Shown: positions 1 to 7,890, numbered from the stretch's first letter. The stretch: 11,608 nucleotides of DNA from Pirellulales bacterium (GCA_022842745.1 JALHPA010000027.1:1-11608), one strand, 5' to 3'. A program made the numbers and translations. Notes: generated from the letters alone by a model not told the origin.

Positions 1-377
1 GAACCCAACATCTTGGGCACTCCTTTGATAAAGGCAAATCGCTCCTTCTTAAACAGCGATTCCGGGCAAGGCTGACCGTTTAGCTCCGCCAACTTGGGTT
101 TGTGGTCGAACAAGTCCAGCTGGGACGGGGAGCCGGCCATGTGAATGTAAATCACCCGCTTCGCCCGCGCCTGAAAATGCGGCGCGCGAGGGGCTAGCGG
201 ACCCTCTGCCTGCCGGGAACGACCAGAAGGCGTATCGGGAGCGGGAATGGCTTGGTCCTCAGCCAGCAGTTGCTCGTTTGCCAGCGAGGCGAGCGCGATC
301 GTACCGATCCCGGTGGCGGATCGCTCGAAGAAATGCCTGCGGGTAATCGCTTTCAAGCGTTCGAGACGTTGGTCCAT
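1..377 (-). CDS. DUF1501 family exported protein, N-terminal part (cut by window edge)
   Basis: The frame is open from an ATG at 377 down to base 3 (125 codons) and continues beyond the window, so only the N-terminus is visible. It begins MDQRLERLKAITRRHFFERS. RRHFF at residues 13-17 is a twin-arginine motif and is followed by a hydrophobic stretch (about 20-32, IGTIALASLA), so Tat export is likely. After a Pro/Arg-rich linker comes a conserved block at about residues 76-100 containing AKRVIYIHMAGSPSQLDLFDH and then KPKL, ending near FIKGVPKMLG. This is the characteristic start of DUF1501 proteins, a sulfatase/alkaline-phosphatase-like family that is very abundant in planctomycetes and often paired with PSD1 cytochrome-domain genes. 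Such a partner, if present, would lie outside the window. The biochemical function of the family is not established. A weak AAGAG lies about 6 bases before the ATG. Confidence 0.85.
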   Translation of the reverse strand, partial: MDQRLERLKAITRRHFFERSATGIGTIALASLANEQLLAEDQAIPAPDTPSGRSRQAEGPLAPRAPHFQARAKRVIYIHMAGSPSQLDLFDHKPKLAELNGQPCPESLFKKERFAFIKGVPKMLG

Positions 378-491
378 TGGCGCTCTTGTATCTTGAGAAA
401 AAAGGAACGCGATTCATCGAGCGCGCGGCACAAAATGTTGTCGGCAGCCGACGGATCCGGCGCGCGGCCCGCGATCGACTGGTCTCCCTGC

Positions 492-1292
492 CTAATCCCC
501 TCCCAGTTGTTCGCTCGCCGTCTTGTCTTCGGACTTAATTTTCGTCTGCTCGTCCTCAAATTGCAATTCGGCGTCCGATCGAAGCCCGGAATCGTCGATC
601 TCTTTGTCGGCGGCGTTCATTAAGGTCGGAATCGGCGGCAGCACGGTCATGGGCGCCTCGTCCAACTCCTCGAGCACTTGCTTGGATCGCCGGTGGTGGA
701 ACCAAAAGAAGGCCAAAGCGACCACCCCGCCAATCACCAAAACGACGGTCAAGCCGACCTCGGCCTGGCGAATCCAGTTGCCAATCCCTTCTCCGAAGTA
801 GTACGACAGTCCAAAAAAAAGGGCGATTACAAACGACGCGCAAACCAGATCCAGTAAAATAAACCGGCGAAACGGAAAGTGGAGGATTCCCGCGGTCAGA
901 TAAACCGGAGATCGAATTCCCACCAGGAATCGCGCCGTGAACAGGACGATTGCCCCCCGCCGGCGAATCAACTCTTCAATTTTCCGCTCCCGTTCGGGGG
1001 TCAAAAACCCTGTCAGCCGAGGATGTTCGCGTAGCGCCCTCCGACCGAACCGGTAGCCGATGCCGTACATAATGCTATCCCCAACCAGGCAACCCACGAG
1101 GCACGACAGCATCGCCAGCCAGGGATCGATTTCGCCAGCGCCCGCCCAGACGCCAGCGGCGATAATCCCCACTTCCTCAGGGATCGGCAGGCCGCAACCG
1201 GTGAGAATGAGAAACAGCGTGATACCGAAGTATGACGCATTGAGCAGACCGTCCGTCATGCCGGCGAGCAAAAGCGGAATAGGATAGCTCAT
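492..1292 (-). CDS. DedA/VTT-family integral membrane protein
   Basis: A 266-residue protein of the DedA (SNARE-associated/VTT domain) family, whose members are inner-membrane proteins linked to lipid flipping or scrambling and envelope homeostasis. Visible family marks: the re-entrant segment with GLPIPEEVGIIAAG (about 34-47), GDSIMYGIGYRFGRR (71-85), the amphipathic ERERKIEELIRRRG (about 100-113), and the signature RFLVGIRSPVYLTAGILHFP (121-140) followed by FRRF and a long hydrophobic helix (145-167). A last transmembrane helix (about 179-198) ends at a basic stop-transfer HHRRSK. About 60 hydrophilic, acidic residues follow (207-266), making the protein longer than the usual ~200-220 residues. 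No good ribosome binding site precedes either ATG (1292 or 1259); the longer form is kept. It is transcribed away from the methyltransferase gene. The exact substrate cannot be read from the sequence. Confidence 0.88.
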   Translation of the reverse strand: MSYPIPLLLAGMTDGLLNASYFGITLFLILTGCGLPIPEEVGIIAAGVWAGAGEIDPWLAMLSCLVGCLVGDSIMYGIGYRFGRRALREHPRLTGFLTPERERKIEELIRRRGAIVLFTARFLVGIRSPVYLTAGILHFPFRRFILLDLVCASFVIALFFGLSYYFGEGIGNWIRQAEVGLTVVLVIGGVVALAFFWFHHRRSKQVLEELDEAPMTVLPPIPTLMNAADKEIDDSGLRSDAELQFEDEQTKIKSEDKTASEQLGGD

Positions 1293-1464
1293 GAGGCGGA
1301 CGGGACCGGTGCTCGCGACGGAATTTCTAATTGCATTCTAGCCGCTCGACCGCGAATTTTGGACCAATAATTTGTGACTCGACGGTCGCCGGTTTGCGGT
1401 TGTGGAAAAAAGTGGTCCGGCTTCGGCCCGGCTCGCCCGCGTCGGCTTGTGTGAGAGGTTTCGA
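1293..1464. other. Divergent intergenic region between DedA gene and methyltransferase gene
   Basis: These 172 bases must hold the 5' ends of two divergent genes. The centre (about 1322-1380) is AT-richer than its surroundings. On the minus strand TAGAAT (bases 1335-1340) is a near-consensus -10 box about 43 bases upstream of the DedA ATG, but no -35 at 16-18 bases spacing is convincing. On the plus strand no promoter stands out. Sigma-70-like motifs are only weakly predictive in high-GC planctomycetes, so this is tentative. Confidence 0.3.
1453..1458 (+). promoter_or_regulatory. Ribosome binding site deciding the methyltransferase start
   Basis: GAGAGG lies six bases upstream of the ATG at 1465. 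The longer open frame beginning at 1402 has no comparable site, and its extra 21 residues are not part of the methyltransferase fold, so 1465 is preferred. Confidence 0.6.
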
Positions 1465-2271
1465 ATGTCGGTCGATCATAATCGCCGGGCCTGGGATGCA
1501 CTGGCCCGAAAACGCCAACGGCACACGCTGCCGGCCGGAGATGCGGATTTTGCCGATCCGTTGCGCGCCGTCAATGCCGACGGCTGGCTGGGGGACTCGA
1601 TCGCGGGAATTCGAGTGTTGTGCCTGGCCGCAGGGGGAGGGAGGCAGAGCGCCTTGTATGCCGCCGCGGGCGCTATTGTCACCGTGGTCGACATTAGCCG
1701 GGAAATGCTCGCGCTGGATCGACAGGTCGCCGCCGAGCGGCAGCTCGCGATCCGCGCGGTTGAGACCTCGATGGACGACCTCTCGATGTTGCAAACAGCG
1801 GAATTCGATTTGGTCGTCCAGCCGGTTAGCTCCTGCTACATTCCCGATGTCGAGGCGGTGTACGCGCAGGTTGCGCGCGTGCTCGCGCCGGGAGGGCTCT
1901 ACATCAGCCAGCACAAGCAACCAGCAAGCCTGCAGGCCGAGGTCCATCCCAGCACAACGGGATACGCACTGATCGAACCCTATTACCGCTCCGGTCCCTT
2001 GCCTCCGGTGGGAGACAGCCTCCACCGCGAACCTGGCACGTTGGAGTATCTCCACCGCTGGGAGCAACTGCTCGGCGGTCTGTGCCGCGCGGGCTTCCTC
2101 ATCGAGGATCTCCTGGAACCGCCGCACGCCCGCCCAGAAGCCGACGCTGGCAGCTTCGCTCACCGCAGCCAGTACCTGGCCCCGTACGTGCGGATCAAGG
2201 CCCGGCGGAAGGATGCGGGCACAGCCGCGCGCGGGTCGTTGTGGCTGCCAGGATCTCCCGATAGGCAGTAG
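1465..2271 (+). CDS. Class I SAM-dependent methyltransferase
   Basis: A soluble 268-residue protein. The N-terminus MSVDHNRRAWDALAR resembles the N-terminal helix of many small-molecule methyltransferases. The SAM-binding Rossmann motif I is VLCLAAGGGRQSALYAAAGA (51-70), with the ribose-binding acidic residue D76 in TVVDIS. FDLVVQP (114-120) is motif II, and the APGGLYISQHK segment (141-151) is the usual post-motif III turn and strand. The region after 155, containing a YRSGPLPP loop and EYLHRWEQLLGGLCRAGF, resembles the substrate lid and C-terminal helix of methyltransf_11/25-type enzymes. The substrate is unknown. It lies 74 bases upstream of cardiolipin synthase on the same strand, so co-transcription is possible and a link to lipid chemistry is conceivable, but nothing in the sequence proves it. 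Confidence 0.85.
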   Translation: MSVDHNRRAWDALARKRQRHTLPAGDADFADPLRAVNADGWLGDSIAGIRVLCLAAGGGRQSALYAAAGAIVTVVDISREMLALDRQVAAERQLAIRAVETSMDDLSMLQTAEFDLVVQPVSSCYIPDVEAVYAQVARVLAPGGLYISQHKQPASLQAEVHPSTTGYALIEPYYRSGPLPPVGDSLHREPGTLEYLHRWEQLLGGLCRAGFLIEDLLEPPHARPEADAGSFAHRSQYLAPYVRIKARRKDAGTAARGSLWLPGSPDRQ

Positions 2272-2345
2272 GTCGGCAATCAGGCAAAATCTCGGGCGGC
2301 GGTCGAGTTCAGGTATATTCAGATCATGGCGTTTGGCGTTCCAAC

Positions 2346-3869
2346 TTGTCGGCGGAGAGTGGATCGTCGATAGATCGCGATGCCGCATTTGACCCCAGGG
2401 CTTCGGTGCTGGAGCATAGCTACCAATTGCTGCGGGAATTCTGGCCGCACTTCGCGGCCGTGGCGATCTTTGTCGTCGAAGTAGCCGCCGCGCTGCATGC
2501 CGTGCTCTACAAGCGGGATTCCCGCTCCACGATCGGTTGGGTGGGTCTCATTTGGCTCACGCCCCTGATCGGTGCTGTGCTGTACTTCGTGTTTGGAATC
2601 AACCGGATTCAGCGCCGCGCAAAACTGCTGCGCGGTGGGCTGAATGTGTGCGAGCTGCCGCCGTCGCCGCACGCCGTCGCGCCGTCCCAGTTCGTGGAGC
2701 AATTGGGCGCCGACGCCCCCCACTTTGAACCATTCGTCAGGCTGGTCGGCGAATTGTCGGAGCGGCCGCTGCTCTCTGGCAATGAGATTGTTCCCTTGAT
2801 TAACGGCGACGAAGCTTTCCCCGCCATGTTGGAGGCGATCGCCCAGGCACAATTCTCGATTACTCTGTGCAGCTATATTTTCGACAACGATCGCGCGGGG
2901 CGCCTCTTTGCAGATGCACTTGGCGCGGCGGTGCGGCGCGGCGTCCAGGTACGGGTGCTGGTGGACTCGGTGGGTTCGCGGTACTCGATCCCTTCCATTA
3001 TGCCGCGGTTGCGCAAGGCCAAGGTTCCCTCTGCCCGGTTTATGCGCACGCTGGTTCCGACCCGGTTCGCTTATTCCAATCTTCGCAGCCACCGCAAGAT
3101 CCTGGTGGTCGACGGAAGGATCGGCTTTACGGGCGGCCTCAATATTCGCGAGGGGGCCATGCTATCGCTGCGGCCGCGAGCGCCCTTGCACGACACCCAC
3201 TTTCGGTGCCTGGGCCCTATCGTCGCCCATTTGCAAGAGGTTTTCGTCGAGGATTGGGCGTTTACGACCCAAGAGGTTTTGGTCGGCGAACCGTGGTTCG
3301 TTCCGCTCCGTTCTATCGGTCCCACTCTGGCTCGCGGGATTCCCAACGGCCCGGACGAGGACTATGGGGAGATGCGGATGACCTTGATGGGCGCCCTGAC
3401 CGCCGCGCGGCGGAGAGTGTGCATCCTGACTCCCTATTTTTTGCCCGATGACGCGCTGGCCGAGGCGCTCAATGTCGCGGCGCTGCGTGGCGTGCAAGTC
3501 GATATCGTCCTTCCACAGGCGAACAATTTAGCGCTGGTCAAATGGGCGTCCACGGCGATGCTCTGGCAGGTCTTATCGCGCGGGTGCCGAGTCTGGCTTT
3601 CGCCGCCGCCGTTCGATCACACGAAACTAATGCTCGTGGATGGAGTATGGACTCTGTTCGGCTCGGCCAACTGGGATCCCCGCAGCCTGCGGCTGAATTT
3701 CGAATTCAACGTCGAATGTTACGACCGCCAACTGACGAGTGGGCTATTGGGAATGGTGGACCAGAGAATCGCCTCCGCGCGGAGAATCACGCTTGCCGAT
3801 GTCGACGGACGCAGCCTTCCCATCCGGTTACGGGACGGATTGGCGCGGCTGCTTTCACCCTATCTTTAG
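2346..3869 (+). CDS. cls: Cardiolipin synthase (phospholipase D family)
   Basis: A 507-residue ClsA-type enzyme that joins two phosphatidylglycerol molecules (or an equivalent donor) into cardiolipin at the cytoplasmic membrane. The N-terminus carries two hydrophobic helices (about 33-54 and 62-84) separated by KRDSRSTIGW, the family's PLDc_N anchor. The two catalytic HxKxxxxD motifs are intact: HRKILVVD (249-256, then GRIGFTGGLNI) and HTKLMLVD (425-432, then GSANWDPRSL). LCSYIFDND (174-182) and TPYFLPDD (362-369) are also typical of cardiolipin synthases. The length matches the usual ~480-510. The first possible start in this frame is a TTG at 2346 with no clear ribosome binding site; a GTG at 2406 preceded by AGGG is an alternative that still keeps both helices. 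The gene ends 31 bases from the end of convergent mscL. Confidence 0.93.
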   Translation: MSAESGSSIDRDAAFDPRASVLEHSYQLLREFWPHFAAVAIFVVEVAAALHAVLYKRDSRSTIGWVGLIWLTPLIGAVLYFVFGINRIQRRAKLLRGGLNVCELPPSPHAVAPSQFVEQLGADAPHFEPFVRLVGELSERPLLSGNEIVPLINGDEAFPAMLEAIAQAQFSITLCSYIFDNDRAGRLFADALGAAVRRGVQVRVLVDSVGSRYSIPSIMPRLRKAKVPSARFMRTLVPTRFAYSNLRSHRKILVVDGRIGFTGGLNIREGAMLSLRPRAPLHDTHFRCLGPIVAHLQEVFVEDWAFTTQEVLVGEPWFVPLRSIGPTLARGIPNGPDEDYGEMRMTLMGALTAARRRVCILTPYFLPDDALAEALNVAALRGVQVDIVLPQANNLALVKWASTAMLWQVLSRGCRVWLSPPPFDHTKLMLVDGVWTLFGSANWDPRSLRLNFEFNVECYDRQLTSGLLGMVDQRIASARRITLADVDGRSLPIRLRDGLARLLSPYL

Positions 3870-3894
3870 AACAGCGTGCTCTTGCAAATGATCA

Positions 3895-3909
3895 CGCGAG
3901 TCACTCGCG
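3895..3909. terminator. Short perfect hairpin between convergent cls and mscL (possible weak bidirectional terminator)
   Basis: CGCGAG-TCA-CTCGCG is a perfect 6-bp inverted repeat with a 3-base loop. Read on the minus strand the loop is TGA, the stop codon of mscL itself. No T-run follows on either strand, so it is not a classic intrinsic terminator. Its place between convergent genes only 31 bases apart makes an mRNA-end role plausible. Confidence 0.3.
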
Positions 3910-4320
3910 CCGCAATAGGTCTCGTATTTCGGTCAATAGCTCCTGGTCCTTGGTCAACGGCGGCGGGGACGCGGCGGCGGCTTCTTTTCTCTGCCGCATG
4001 ATGAAGCCCAGGAATTTCACGATGAACAGAAACAGGGCCAATGCCACGATCAGGAAGTTGACCACCTCCCCCAGGAATTTTCCGTAGGGAATCGTCTTGC
4101 CGCCGACGTCCCAGGCCCATTCGGTGTAGCTCCCGCCCGCCGGGAGAATCACGCTCACCAGCGGCATGATGATATCCTTGACGAGGGAATTGACGATCGC
4201 CCCAAATGCGGCGCCAATGATCACGCCCACCGCCAGGTCGATTACGTTCCCTTTGAGCGCGAAATTCTTGAACTCGTCTAGCAAGCTGAACGCCTTTTTG
4301 GTGGGGAGATCGGGGATCAT
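3901..4320 (-). CDS. mscL: Large-conductance mechanosensitive channel MscL
   Basis: A 139-residue inner-membrane channel subunit that opens under membrane tension and releases solutes during hypo-osmotic shock; the family forms homopentamers. The N-terminal amphipathic helix (SLLDEFKNFALKGNVIDLAV, 12-31) runs into the pore-lining helix GVIIGAAFGAIVNSLVKDII (32-51). A periplasmic loop (about 60-80) follows, then the second helix FLIVALALFLFIVKFLGF (89-106). The conserved C-terminal bundle helix is DQELLTEIRDLLRRE (125-139). The frame is open upstream to an ATG at 4413. The start at 4320 is chosen because AGGAAGG sits seven bases before it and the protein then begins where MscL proteins normally begin. 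It lies downstream of carB on the same strand, 162 bases away. Confidence 0.95.
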   Translation of the reverse strand: MIPDLPTKKAFSLLDEFKNFALKGNVIDLAVGVIIGAAFGAIVNSLVKDIIMPLVSVILPAGGSYTEWAWDVGGKTIPYGKFLGEVVNFLIVALALFLFIVKFLGFIMRQRKEAAAASPPPLTKDQELLTEIRDLLRRE

Positions 4321-4327
4321 GGCAATA

Positions 4328-4334
4328 CCTTCCT
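4328..4334 (-). promoter_or_regulatory. Strong ribosome binding site deciding the mscL start
   Basis: Read on the minus strand this is AGGAAGG, seven bases before the ATG at 4320. It supports the 139-residue form over the 170-residue open frame from 4413. Confidence 0.75.
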
Positions 4335-4418
4335 GTGAAGCCAACGGATGGGACAAAGTGCGGCGCGCAACCGCGTTCCGCATGTGTTGTAACCGCGACT
4401 CGAAGATCGTCAAGCTTG

Positions 4419-4451
4419 GGCAAGCCCTAGGGGGCCGAGGCGCCCCTTGCC
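4419..4451 (-). terminator. GC-rich hairpin downstream of carB
   Basis: An outer 6-bp inverted repeat GGCAAG/CTTGCC (4419-4424 with 4446-4451) encloses a 4-bp GGGC/GCCC stem (4432-4435 with 4442-4445), leaving a 7-base bulge on one side. It begins about 31 bases after the carB stop codon when read on the minus strand. No T-run follows, so intrinsic termination is uncertain. It could instead stabilise the carB mRNA end or separate carB from mscL. Confidence 0.35.
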
Positions 4452-4482
4452 GACGGACAGGCAGACGGCCCCTGAATTCCCT

Positions 4483-7400
4483 TCAAACCCCCACTGCGGC
4501 CGCCGTCGGAAATCGATCCTGTAACGCCTGCACGGTCATTGGCTCGGTGCGCAACGCTTCCATAGCTTTTACCGCCGCCTCGGCGGCTGGAACCGTGGTA
4601 ATGCAAGGCACTCCATGCGACACCGCGGCCGCCCGGATACGCCCTTCGTCGGTTCGCGCGCCCTTGCCGCGCGGCGTGTTCATAATCAATTGGATTGTGC
4701 CATCGATCAGGTGGTCGAGCAGATTGGGGTGACCTTCCTGCAGTTTTTTCACCCGCTCGACGGGAATGCCCGAAGCTTCCAGGCTGGCGGCCGTGCCGGA
4801 CGTGGCAATCAGTCGAAATCCGAGCGCCGAAAGCCGCCTGGCCAGGGGAACCATTTGCTCCTTCTGGGCTGGCGTGGCCATGCTCACGAAAATCCGCCCC
4901 TCCTTGGGCAGGACCGTGCCCGAGGCGAGTTGGGCCTTGGCGAACGCGATCGAGAACCGATCGCTGATCCCCATCACCTCGCCGGTGCTGCGCATTTCCG
5001 GTCCCAAAACAATATCCACGCCGGCGAACTTGGCGAACGGGAACACGCTCTCTTTGACGCTGACATGGGAGGGAATCGGCGAAACGGTAATGCCCTGCTC
5101 CGCCAGGGATATCCCCGCCATGACCTTCGCGGCCACCTTGGCAACCGGCATTCCGGTCGCCTTGGCGACAAACGGCGCCGTCCGACTGGCCCGCGGGTTG
5201 ACTTCGAGCACATACAAAATCTGACGATCGTTTTCTTTCTTGATGGCAAACTGAATGTTCATCAGCCCCACGACCTTGAGGCTGCGGGCCAAGGACTCGG
5301 TTGCCTCACGGATTTCCGCCAGAATCGGACCATTCAGACTGTACGGGGGAATCGCGCAGGCGGAATCGCCCGAGTGGACGCCAGCTTCCTCAATGTGTTC
5401 CATGATTCCGGCCACGATCACTTGCTCGCCGTCACTGATCGCGTCGACGTCCACCTCAATCGCGTCTTCCAGGAAGCGATCGATAAGCACCGGCTGACCT
5501 TGCGCTGCGGCAAATGCCTCGGCCAGAAACCGATCAAGTTGCGAATGGTCGTAGCAAATCTCCATGGCCCGCCCTCCGAGCACGAAGCTCGGTCGCACCA
5601 GACAGGGAAAACCCACTTGAGCCGCTTCCGCCCGCGCCTGATCCATGGTGCGGGCAATGCCATTGGCTGGCTGGCGCAGTCCCAATCGCTGCAGCAGGCG
5701 TTGGAACTTCTCTCGATCTTCCGCGTCCTCGATCGTGTCCACGCTAGTGCCAATGATCGGCACTCCCGCAGTCGCCAATGCTCGCGAAAGATTCAAGGGC
5801 GTCTGCCCGCCGAATTGCACGATAACCCCGTCCGGCTGGGTGCGGTCGCAGATGTTCAATACATCCTCTACCGTCAGCGGCTCGAAAAACAACAGGTCGC
5901 TGGTGTCGTAATCCGTACTGACCGTCTCCGGATTGCTGTTGACCATGATCGATTCGATCCCCAGCTCACGCAGGGCGAAGCTGGCATGGCAGCAGCAATA
6001 GTCGAATTCGATCCCTTGCCCAATCCGGTTTGGGCCGCCACCCAAAATCATGATCCGCCTTCCGCCGGCGCGCTTCGGCGGCGTTTCGTCTTCGTCTTCG
6101 TAGGTCGAGTAGAAATAGGGGGTGTGCGCTTCAAATTCCGCTGCACAGGTGTCCACACTTTTGAAGGTGGCTACGATCCCCTGTCGCTTGCGCTCCGCTC
6201 GGACGAGGGTCTCCGTCGTGTTCCACAAATGAGCCAACTGGCGGTCGGAAAACCCGAACCGCTTGGCCGTCCGCAACGTTTCTCGCGGCACTTTCGTTAC
6301 TTCGTCGTATCCGCGTAGCTCGTCCTCCAACTCAACGATTTGCCGCAATTCGTCGAGAAACCAGGGGTCGATGTGGCACAGCTCGAAGATCTCCTGCGTA
6401 CTCATCCCGTCCTTCATGGCGTACCTTAGCCACCATACTCGCTCGGCGCTCGGCACGGCTAGTTTCGCTCGAATTTCCTCGCGCGACGGTTGCAGCGGAC
6501 CGCCCCAAAGGTCCTTTCCGTCGCACCCGAAGCCAAAGCTCCCCACTTCCAGGCCGCGCAGGGCTTTCTGGAACGATTCCCTGAATGTCCTTCCAATGGC
6601 CATCGTCTCTCCCACGCTTTTCATCTGCGTGGTCAGCCGCGAATCGGCCTCAGGAAACTTCTCGAATGCGAACCGGGGAATCTTGGTCACCACGTAGTCG
6701 ATCGTCGGCTCGAAGCAGGCCATCGTCTCCCGCGTGATGTCGTTGGGAAGCTCGTGCAATCGGTAGCCGACGGCCAACTTCGCAGCGATTTTCGCAATCG
6801 GAAACCCGGTCGCTTTGCTGGCCAACGCCGAACTGCGGCTTACTCGAGGATTCATTTCGATGACGATCATCCGCCCGTTCTGCGGATTGATCGCAAACTG
6901 AATGTTTGATCCGCCCGTCTCGACCCCGATTTCGCGAATCACCTCCAGGCTGGCGTCCCGCATCCGCTGGTATTCCTTGTCGGTCAGCGTTTGCGCCGGC
7001 GCCACGGTGATGCTGTCCCCCGTATGAACTCCCATAGGGTCGAAATTCTCAATCGAGCAGATGATCACCGCGTTGTCGTCGGCGTCCCGCATCACCTCCA
7101 TCTCGTACTCTTTCCACCCCATAATGGATTCTTCGATCAGCACTTCGGTCACCGGAGAAAGATCCAAACCGCGCTGCACGATTGCGTCGAATTCTTCACG
7201 GTTGTAGGCAAAACCGCCGCCGCTGCCGCCGAGGGTGAAACTGGGCCGTATGACGCAAGGCAGCCCGATCTCCTTCATCGCCTCGCGCGCGGCGGCGAGC
7301 GTGGTTACGGTTCGCCCGCGACAGACTTCCAGCCCGATTTTTTCCATCGCCCGCTTGAACTGTTCCCGCTCTTCCGCCTTGGCGATGACGTCGGCCCGCG

Positions 7401-7752
7401 CGCCGATCATTTCCACTCCGTACTTTTTCAGCACGCCGTGCCGCGCAAGTTCCATCGCCAAATTCAAGCCGGTCTGTCCGCCCAGCGTCGGCAAGAGCGC
7501 GTCCGGGCGTTCCGCGGCAATGACCTTTTCAACGATTTGCCAGGTCAATGGCTCGATGTAGGTCCGATCCGCAGTCGCCGGATCGGTCATAATGGTGGCG
7601 GGGTTGCTGTTGACCAGCACCACCTCGTAACCTTCCTCGCGCAGCGCCTTGCACGCTTGCACCCCCGAGTAATCGAACTCGCAGGCTTGCCCGATGACGA
7701 TCGGACCCGAACCAATCAAAAGAATCTTGCGAAGATCGTCGCGTCGGGGCAC
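4483..7752 (-). CDS. carB: Carbamoyl-phosphate synthase large subunit
   Basis: The ATP-grasp large subunit makes carbamoyl phosphate from bicarbonate, ammonia (channelled from glutamine by CarA) and two ATP, feeding pyrimidine and arginine synthesis. From the GTG at 7752 it has 1089 residues (E. coli CarB: 1073). Both homologous synthetase halves are present. The first has GSGPIVIGQACEFDYSG near the N-terminus, RPSFTLGGSGGGFAYN, and NPRVSRSSALASKATGFPIA. The second has LGGGPNRIGQGIEFDYCCCH, RPSFVLGGRAMEICYD and NPRASRTAPFVAKATG. The C-terminal MGS-like allosteric domain shows RLIATSGTAASLEASGIPVE and LIMNTPRGKGARTDEG. The open frame reaches an ATG at 7815, adding 21 residues (MILSNISGICNWTEF...). 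The GTG start is preferred because it gives MPRRDDLRKILLIGSGPIVI, the canonical family start, and an AAGGA lies upstream. carA is not adjacent. Confidence 0.97.
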   Translation of the reverse strand: MPRRDDLRKILLIGSGPIVIGQACEFDYSGVQACKALREEGYEVVLVNSNPATIMTDPATADRTYIEPLTWQIVEKVIAAERPDALLPTLGGQTGLNLAMELARHGVLKKYGVEMIGARADVIAKAEEREQFKRAMEKIGLEVCRGRTVTTLAAAREAMKEIGLPCVIRPSFTLGGSGGGFAYNREEFDAIVQRGLDLSPVTEVLIEESIMGWKEYEMEVMRDADDNAVIICSIENFDPMGVHTGDSITVAPAQTLTDKEYQRMRDASLEVIREIGVETGGSNIQFAINPQNGRMIVIEMNPRVSRSSALASKATGFPIAKIAAKLAVGYRLHELPNDITRETMACFEPTIDYVVTKIPRFAFEKFPEADSRLTTQMKSVGETMAIGRTFRESFQKALRGLEVGSFGFGCDGKDLWGGPLQPSREEIRAKLAVPSAERVWWLRYAMKDGMSTQEIFELCHIDPWFLDELRQIVELEDELRGYDEVTKVPRETLRTAKRFGFSDRQLAHLWNTTETLVRAERKRQGIVATFKSVDTCAAEFEAHTPYFYSTYEDEDETPPKRAGGRRIMILGGGPNRIGQGIEFDYCCCHASFALRELGIESIMVNSNPETVSTDYDTSDLLFFEPLTVEDVLNICDRTQPDGVIVQFGGQTPLNLSRALATAGVPIIGTSVDTIEDAEDREKFQRLLQRLGLRQPANGIARTMDQARAEAAQVGFPCLVRPSFVLGGRAMEICYDHSQLDRFLAEAFAAAQGQPVLIDRFLEDAIEVDVDAISDGEQVIVAGIMEHIEEAGVHSGDSACAIPPYSLNGPILAEIREATESLARSLKVVGLMNIQFAIKKENDRQILYVLEVNPRASRTAPFVAKATGMPVAKVAAKVMAGISLAEQGITVSPIPSHVSVKESVFPFAKFAGVDIVLGPEMRSTGEVMGISDRFSIAFAKAQLASGTVLPKEGRIFVSMATPAQKEQMVPLARRLSALGFRLIATSGTAASLEASGIPVERVKKLQEGHPNLLDHLIDGTIQLIMNTPRGKGARTDEGRIRAAAVSHGVPCITTVPAAEAAVKAMEALRTEPMTVQALQDRFPTAAAVGV

Positions 7753-7762
7753 GGGGTCGATT

Positions 7763-7767
7763 TCCTT
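7763..7767 (-). promoter_or_regulatory. Ribosome binding site for carB at the GTG start
   Basis: Read on the minus strand this is AAGGA within AAAAAGGAAA, ten bases before the GTG at 7752. The spacing is slightly long. The competing ATG at 7815 has its nearest purine-rich site (GGGAGGG, 7833-7839) seventeen bases away, which is too far. Confidence 0.5.
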
Positions 7768-7860
7768 TTTGAATTCAGTCCAATTGCAGATGCCAGAGAT
7801 GTTGGAGAGAATCATCGAAGATCGCGCTCGTTCCCTCCCGGCGAACGCTAAAATCTATCG

Positions 7861-7890
7861 AGTTTACCCCGGCTTCTAGCCGCTGTTCAA
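7861..7890 (-). promoter_or_regulatory. Candidate carB promoter with a dyad in the spacer
   Basis: On the minus strand TTGAAC (7885-7890) and TAAACT (7861-7866) resemble -35 and -10 boxes (4 of 6 matches each) with an 18-base spacer, about 110 bases upstream of the carB GTG. The spacer contains a perfect inverted repeat CGGCT-TCT-AGCCG (7870-7882) that could be an operator or chance. The matches are weak and the consensus may not apply to this phylum. Confidence 0.25.

Noticed and set aside
1327..2388. A 353-codon minus-strand open frame antisense to the methyltransferase
   Set aside because: The + strand frame shows a proper SAM-binding motif and ribosome binding site; the antisense product shows no family features.
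2319..3092. A 257-codon minus-strand open frame antisense to the start of cls
   Set aside because: The overlapped + strand sequence encodes the membrane anchor and first part of a well-conserved cardiolipin synthase.
4615..6318. A 567-codon open frame on the + strand, antisense to carB
   Set aside because: It lies wholly within carB, whose protein is conserved along its full length. The antisense product is His/Arg-rich without recognisable domains, as expected of a shadow in GC-rich DNA.
6991..7851. A 286-codon + strand open frame over the carB 5' region
   Set aside because: Mirror of conserved carB sequence, with a basic His-rich composition and no family resemblance.
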